Below, piece after piece: positions 59,401 through 64,000 of a DNA stretch of 64,000 nucleotides (position 1 is its first letter; the number at the start of each line of letters is the position of its first letter). Below the pieces are notes generated by a model. It was not told the DNA's origin, made no database searches, and saw only the letters and a program-made list of their open reading frames with translations. Both the position numbers and the translations under genes were made by a program. Location of the stretch: assembly GCA_000727475.1 (NCBI GenBank), contig KL647288.1:9488055-9552054 (forward strand). The letters run 5' to 3'. Source of the stretch: Sarcocystis neurona (lineage: Eukaryota; Apicomplexa; Conoidasida; Eucoccidiorida; Sarcocystidae).

Positions 59401-62400
59401 GGGGCTACCCCTGCAGAGAACTCGAGGAACTTCAATTGAGAAGATGCTTCCGCCGCCAAAAAATTAACAATCGTCGCCGGCATCGAGCAAAATGCAAATA
59501 ATACCGAAATGGAGGCCAGAAACGAGTCCACCTGCATTAACACGCACACACACAGCAGACAATGAATAGTAAGAGCCTCAACACACCAGCAGAATCATGC
59601 ACACAGCGGCGGGAAGGAGTACAGCAGAGCAGCAACGACCTTAGCTTTCGCGCAGTGGAACAAGTTGAGAGTAAGCCCATCAGGCGAACCAGAAAGATCC
59701 ACAGAACAAGTAGCATAAGAGCAGAATGCACCCTCGCAGGAGTCGCTGTAGCACGACGGCAACATTAGGCGCACCCACGGAGACTGAGGAGATGAAAATT
59801 ACACCGTTGCGGGACTGTGAAAGTGCAGCTGGAAGACCAGACGCTGTCCTACAGCGCAGTGGATGTAAGCAACACGCTGCCGACGCACAAGCGTCGCCAG
59901 AAAAGATTTATTCGGTTTCGCCAGGTGTGACGAAGCGGAAAGAAGATTCACACAAGTCGCAGTCGAAGAACGGGCCGGAGGTGACGCAGCAGCTCCAATT
60001 TGCAACGGAGCGAGGGACAGAGCTAACACAGTAGCAGCGTACGAGTGACTTCAGCAGACAGTGGCCGCTGCCGCAGCCAAGAAGTGCACCTTGACCAGGA
60101 TCCTGACGGATTAGCGGTGACGCGGTCCGGCAGCAGCAGTGGTAGTGGGTAACAGAAGCGGTAGTAGCGGGCAACAAAAGCAGCAACAAGAGGGGGCGTA
60201 AGCAGGAGAAGCAGCAGTTACATGAGCATGAAGCAACAAGCGTCGCAACCAAACCTACGCAGCAAGATCGTGTGGAGAATTCCTGCAAAAGGAGCGGCTT
60301 CCAGCAGCAGGTATAGACAGAAGCGAAACATGCTGGTGTAAGAGGAACAGATAATCCAGCGAGGGGAGTGTGAAAAAGCAACTGGAAGGCACGCGCTCCT
60401 TTGGACGGATATTATCAGCAGGAATAGCACGAGTAGCACCAGCGCTGGAAGAATCAACACTGCCGCGCCAAAGGATCACCAATGCCACGCACAGGGCTGC
60501 CCCTGCAGCAGCACACGGCACCGCAGCCCTGCTTTGTTGACGACACGGAAGAGATATCAGCTGCTCCCTGATGTCAGTAAACTGCGCAATGTCAGCGGTA
60601 CGGTAGCTCCTAAGCGTCAACGCACGAGAGGCGAAGCAGCAGTGTAGCAGACTCCACCACCTACATTTTCAAGGTAGCGTGAGCCGCGTAAAATGAGCGA
60701 CGATGGCAGAGGGTGATTAATTAGAGGAACGTCTTCCAACAAGTTTTCCGCCGCTGCAGAAATCGGGGGCTTCTTCTCCTTTTGCTCTCCGTGCTCCTTC
60801 AGCAGCGAGATGCCTCCCGTCATCGAGTGGCGCGCTAACCTATTAAGGACATTCTCTCGGTGGGTTGCGTCCGGCGAGCGCTGCGCGCTGGTAAACGTCG
60901 TGCTGCTGCTGTTGCTATCAGGCGAACGGCGCCCGGTTGTGTCAGTGAGGCTGGTGCTCCTGCCGGTGTCGTCAACCAGTCCGCCGTCGTAGTAAGCGCT
61001 GGTGGCGGCGTCAGCAATTCTGTCGCGTTCTGGGCTGCCGCTGACGTCGTCCTTGCGTTTGCTGTCGACAGTGGTGCTGCCAGTGCCGCGGGTGTTGCTG
61101 GAAACGATCGGGAGCGCTCGAGACAGCTTGCTTCTGTCGTCTTCTGCCAGCGTGGCTTTTTTCTGTCCCTCTACGTTCGCCTGCAGCCTCTCTCCTGTAC
61201 CTTTCTCCTGCTGGTCGTCTCGAGGCCAGCCAGAAGTTTGCGATCGCTCGTGCTGAAGCAAGCGCAACGGAGTTTCGACCGAGCTACCCGCCTGCTCGTC
61301 TGCTGAATCTTGCTCGGTTGCTGACGTCCGCAGCCTTTCCTGGCTCTGTTCCTGCTGCTGCTGCTGCATCTCCGACTCCTCCGGCCCCTGCACTCGGTGC
61401 AAGGGCTGCTGCGTCAAGCGATGTCTGAGCACGGAAGGAACTCCCCGGTCGTGCAAGTCTGCGTGCAACAGATCTAACGCGAGCGGAGTCGTGTACCAGC
61501 CTGGTGCTCCTGCACGTTTCTGCACGAGGTGCTTCACGCGCTGCTTTTCGCGATGCAGCAGCATCTGCTCCTCACGCAGCAGCCCCCGAACGAAGCTGGC
61601 CAGTAGCACCGGCAGCGCATGCGGCTGCTCTAGGCTGTAGAGCAGCACTGCCGTTAGCGCTCCTTCTGGGGGGAACGGCTTTTTCTGCGTGAATCCCAGA
61701 TGCTCTAGCGCGATGCCCTCCAACGTCAGTATGTCCCCTCCAAACACTATCCGCTGCTTTGAGATCTTCGCCGTTGCTGCTGCTGTGATGGCCGGAAAAG
61801 ACGCTGGGAAGCTTTCAGAGCTTTCAGCTTCTCGTCTCTTACTTCTCCCGCGTGTCGAGATCCCCTTCTGCGCTACTGCGGCTGTGGCACCTACGGTCTG
61901 CGCCCGCGCAGAGTGCCCACGTGACCCAGCTGCCTTTGCTGCTGCTCGCGTACGAATCATTTCACCGTCTCCTCCGTCAGAAGCTTCCGCTCTCTCACTG
62001 GCCACTACACGACTTCCCGTACCAACAAACCTCTGAGACTCAGTTGCAGTGGACTCCTGTGTACTCGTTCCGCCAGGAGGAGCCTCACTTACCTTTGCGG
62101 CACCCTCCCCGACGCCTCCTCCTGTGCGCTGTTCAACTGGCATTGCAAATACCTGTCCTTCAGTTCCCGTCCACTCGAGCGTGCTTCCGCGTGCGGCAGA
62201 GGAAACGGCGCGGCTGCCAGCAGTAGCAAGACTGGCTCCAGTGTGCTGTTCGTCCTTGGATTGCTGCAGCGTACCCGTGGAGGCTACTTTTCCTGGTTGG
62301 TGCTCCTGTTTCCCTAACGTTTGCGCCATATCAAGCTGGTGTGCTGCTACCTGCTGATGCTGCTGCTCGTGCTCCGATACGTGTTGTCCAAGTCCACGTG

Positions 62401-63907
62401 CGGACTCCTGTAGCGTTTCCGGCTGTCCGGAGTGCTTGTTCTCAGTGCTCGCGAGACGTCGTCGCATTTCTCCTTCTGTAACGCGTGCCGCCGTCTCAGC
62501 ACCAGGGGTTGTCAGGTGTTCTTTATCTGGAGGAATATGTTTCTGACTCTGCTGCTCTGCCTCTTGACCCTCTCCGGGCGGTTGCTGTGCAGCCGGCTGC
62601 TGCAGTGCCGTCAGCTGCCCGCGCTGCTGCTTCGGCAAATCCGACTCGTCGGACGGCCGCGGCGTCTTGCCCTCCCCGGCTGCCTCTCCGCCACGACACA
62701 TTGGGCAGGCGACGCCCGCAGATATCGCAGCAGCATGAGGGGAGCTGATTGAAACGTCAGAAGGCGTCGGAGCAGCTGTTTCCGACAGAGTGTGCATGGG
62801 TTCGTCCGGCGGGGAACTTGGTATAGCAGCGCCGCCGTTGCTGCTGCTTCCCGCAATCCCACGCAGTGACAAAGGCTTGCCGACAGAAGCACCTGCGGCG
62901 GCAGGATGGGAAGAGGGATACTTTTCACTCGGCGGCTGGGGGGTCTGCTGCTCCTGGTGATGGACAACCAAAACGCTGGGCAGACTATCGTGCTGTCGTG
63001 CGGCTGCGCCGCTGCTGCTGCTTTCCACGCTCGTCGGCATCTTCTCCTTCAAGCTCAGCTCCTGCGTTCCTCCGTGTTCCTCACCGCTGCGCACTTTTCT
63101 GAAAACTTGGAGTGACTCCTCGACTAGCATCTGAGAGTGGTGTCCAGCACTCGTTCCTGCTGCGAGGCTGTGGGCTGCCGCTGCTGTTTCAGGGGTCTCT
63201 TCACCGAGTCGCTGCACTGAAGCCTCTGGTGGTTTGGTTGCTGTAGGTTGATCCCACCCAGGTGCTGATAATGCTGCTTTCCCCACCGCTGTAACTTCGC
63301 CTCCCCTTGCTGCACCCGCTGTGGCTGTTCTGCTGACCCGAGGCTCTGCAGCACCTGCTGGTGGTGCTGTCAGTGAAGTTGCAAGAGCTGCGTATGGTGT
63401 AGCTGACGCTTCTTTATTAGGGCCGGCGGTTCTTGTCTGTGACACTTGGTCAGCAGCAGCCTCCTTGACAGCAGCGGTTTTTTGATCTGCTGACAGTGCC
63501 GACGCTGCTGTTGCTGCGGTTTCTGCTATCCCAGCCCCTTTGGCAGCTGCGACTTTCTCGTTCTCTTCTTCGATAACCTCTGTTCTTTTCTTTTTTGCTG
63601 GGAAACGGTTGCCCTCCTCACGACTAAAGAAAAAGGCACCAATCAGAGGAACTCTGGAGCCGCTCCGCCGCTGTTGCTCTGCTTCTGCTGCTGCCTCGGC
63701 TTCTTCCTCCCGGAGCGCCTGCAGCGAGAACTGACGCAGCGCTGCGAACGCCACCGGCGACTGTAAAACAACGTGGCCTGTACGGTGCAACCCAAGCGAC
63801 ATCAGTAGGACGCAGAACTCGTGCGTGCGGGAGAAACTTCGCCACCGTATGCGTATCCGGCGTTGCTGTGCTGCGGTCGCTGCGCTACTGTTCTGCTCCT
63901 GCTGCTG
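49500..63907 (-). CDS. giant ABC subfamily A transporter, 5' end cut by right edge (9 visible exons)
   Basis: Visible exons: 63907-60665, 59531-55955, 55291-55189, 54329-53866, a 7-base microexon 53815-53809, 53718-53092, 52405-52309, 51360-50583 and 49639-49500. They join in phase to about 3011 residues with a TGA stop; the first begins at an acceptor (CACTTACAG), so earlier exons lie outside. The first exon is low-complexity and ends NLLEDVPLINHPLPSS. The second opens with the ABCA membrane domain (SQLKFLEFSAGVAPSTYWL, several helices), then Walker A GQNGAGKST (about 57012-57040) and the Q-loop GLCPQEETLWDF. Splicing forms the signature LSGGMRRKLSLA. Walker B is LLLDEPTCGLDP and the H-loop SSHAMEEVEAL, then GELFCIGTPQQI. 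C-terminal VEWWLLED and DFTLTGASLHQTF fit the ABCA regulatory tail. Likely lipid transport (family knowledge). The joins around the microexon and exon 52405-52309 are the least certain. Confidence 0.8.
50409..50453. repeat. (CT)n(AT)n compound microsatellite in intron
   Basis: A CT run passing directly into a TA run, within the last intron of the ABC transporter gene (49640-50582). Confidence 0.95.
52433..52514. repeat. 41-base direct tandem duplication
   Basis: Two adjacent 41-base copies (52433-52473 and 52474-52514) differ at only a few bases. They lie in the ABC transporter intron, immediately upstream (minus strand) of the acceptor for exon 52405-52309. The unit length is not a multiple of three, which argues against coding use. 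Confidence 0.9.
53809..53815 (-). other. candidate 7-base microexon of the ABC transporter gene
   Basis: The stretch TACGCAG is preceded by a good acceptor (GGCTTTCAG) and followed by a GTATAT donor. Its seven bases convert the phase left by the donor at 53865 (GTACTT) into the phase needed by the next exon at 53718. The result reads QQISVLRSGSFRLRI, which fits the ABCA pattern after the H-loop. Direct splicing of the flanking exons gives early stops in the phases tested. Confidence 0.4.
54330..55188 (-). other. ABC transporter intron splitting the signature motif
   Basis: Donor GTAAGC at 55188 and acceptor TTTGTTTCAG ending at 54330 interrupt the ABC signature between its two Gly residues. 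Several hydrophobic open frames in this interval are unspliced artefacts. The intron is GCA/CAG-rich. Confidence 0.7.
59532..60664 (-). other. ABC transporter intron before the membrane domain
   Basis: Donor GTAGGT at 60664 and acceptor TTAATGCAG ending at 59532, both at phase 0, join SRYLEN to VDSFLASISVLF. Hydrophobic frames inside it (60218-60460 and 60255-60620) tempted me as extra membrane exons. The direct join already gives the spacing expected between the INHPL motif and the next helix. Confidence 0.6.
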
Positions 63908-64000
63908 CTGTAAGTGCAAAAGAGAACCTCCTCGCCTGTTGCTTTGTTGCTTCTGGTAAACCCTACGTACGTGTATATATATATATATCTGCCTGTAGTA
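63908..64000 (-). other. 3' end of an upstream ABC transporter intron, with (TA)n
   Basis: The pyrimidine-rich GTTCTCTTTTGCACTTACAG on the minus strand is a good acceptor, and a TA run sits at 63972-63989. The N-terminal exons of the transporter lie beyond the right edge. Confidence 0.6.

Noticed and set aside
60218..60620. Hydrophobic minus-strand frames suggesting extra membrane exons of the ABC transporter
   Set aside because: The exons on either side join directly at phase 0 with the spacing expected for the family, and no splice pair in phase was found for these frames.
1..64000. CRISPR arrays, bacterial promoters, operons and insertion sequences
   Set aside because: Intron-containing genes and the family content are eukaryotic. 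No regularly spaced repeat-spacer pattern or transposase frame was seen.

Overview
The window looks like nuclear DNA from an apicomplexan coccidian of the Eimeriidae. The base composition is near balanced. Genes are split by GT-AG introns of about 70 bases to 3.5 kb, often holding (TA)n and (TACA)n runs. Coding exons are rich in CAG/CTG triplets that encode Gln, Ala and Ser patches. The CAG runs are short, so I lean to Cyclospora rather than Eimeria, but that is inference. There are no operons, ribosome binding sites, CRISPR arrays or recognisable tRNA/rRNA genes.

Most genes appear only after exons are joined. I assembled them by hand from splice sites and reading phase. Left to right: (1) a minus-strand Gln/Ser-rich low-complexity CDS that runs off the left edge (1-2309). 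(2) A gene-poor stretch to 8.97 kb. (3) A three-exon minus-strand sorting-receptor-like gene (8967-13024) resembling the luminal thioredoxin-like part of plant vacuolar sorting receptors, with a C-terminal membrane segment and an acidic dileucine-like tail. (4) A sparse region to 29.3 kb. It holds a 158-base hairpin (15426-15583), a small secreted Gly-rich gene (18030-18891, +), a small membrane protein ORF (22021-22329, -), a four-exon basic gene with a presequence-like N-terminus (22936-24125, +), and a divergent pair of purine-rich coding-like tracts (25.4-27.2 kb). (5) A 12-exon minus-strand mitochondrial intermediate peptidase (family M3) spanning 29342-44061. (6) A divergent four-exon plus-strand gene for an unrecognised 166-residue protein (44538-45635). 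(7) A sparse 3.9 kb stretch. (8) A giant minus-strand ABC subfamily A transporter (49500-63907), cut by the right edge, with about 3,000 residues visible.

Together these suggest housekeeping genes of mitochondrial protein maturation, endomembrane sorting and lipid-type ABC transport, plus lineage-specific small proteins. Exon joins rest on GT/AG sites, matching phase and family resemblance. No transcript was available, and no search could be run.
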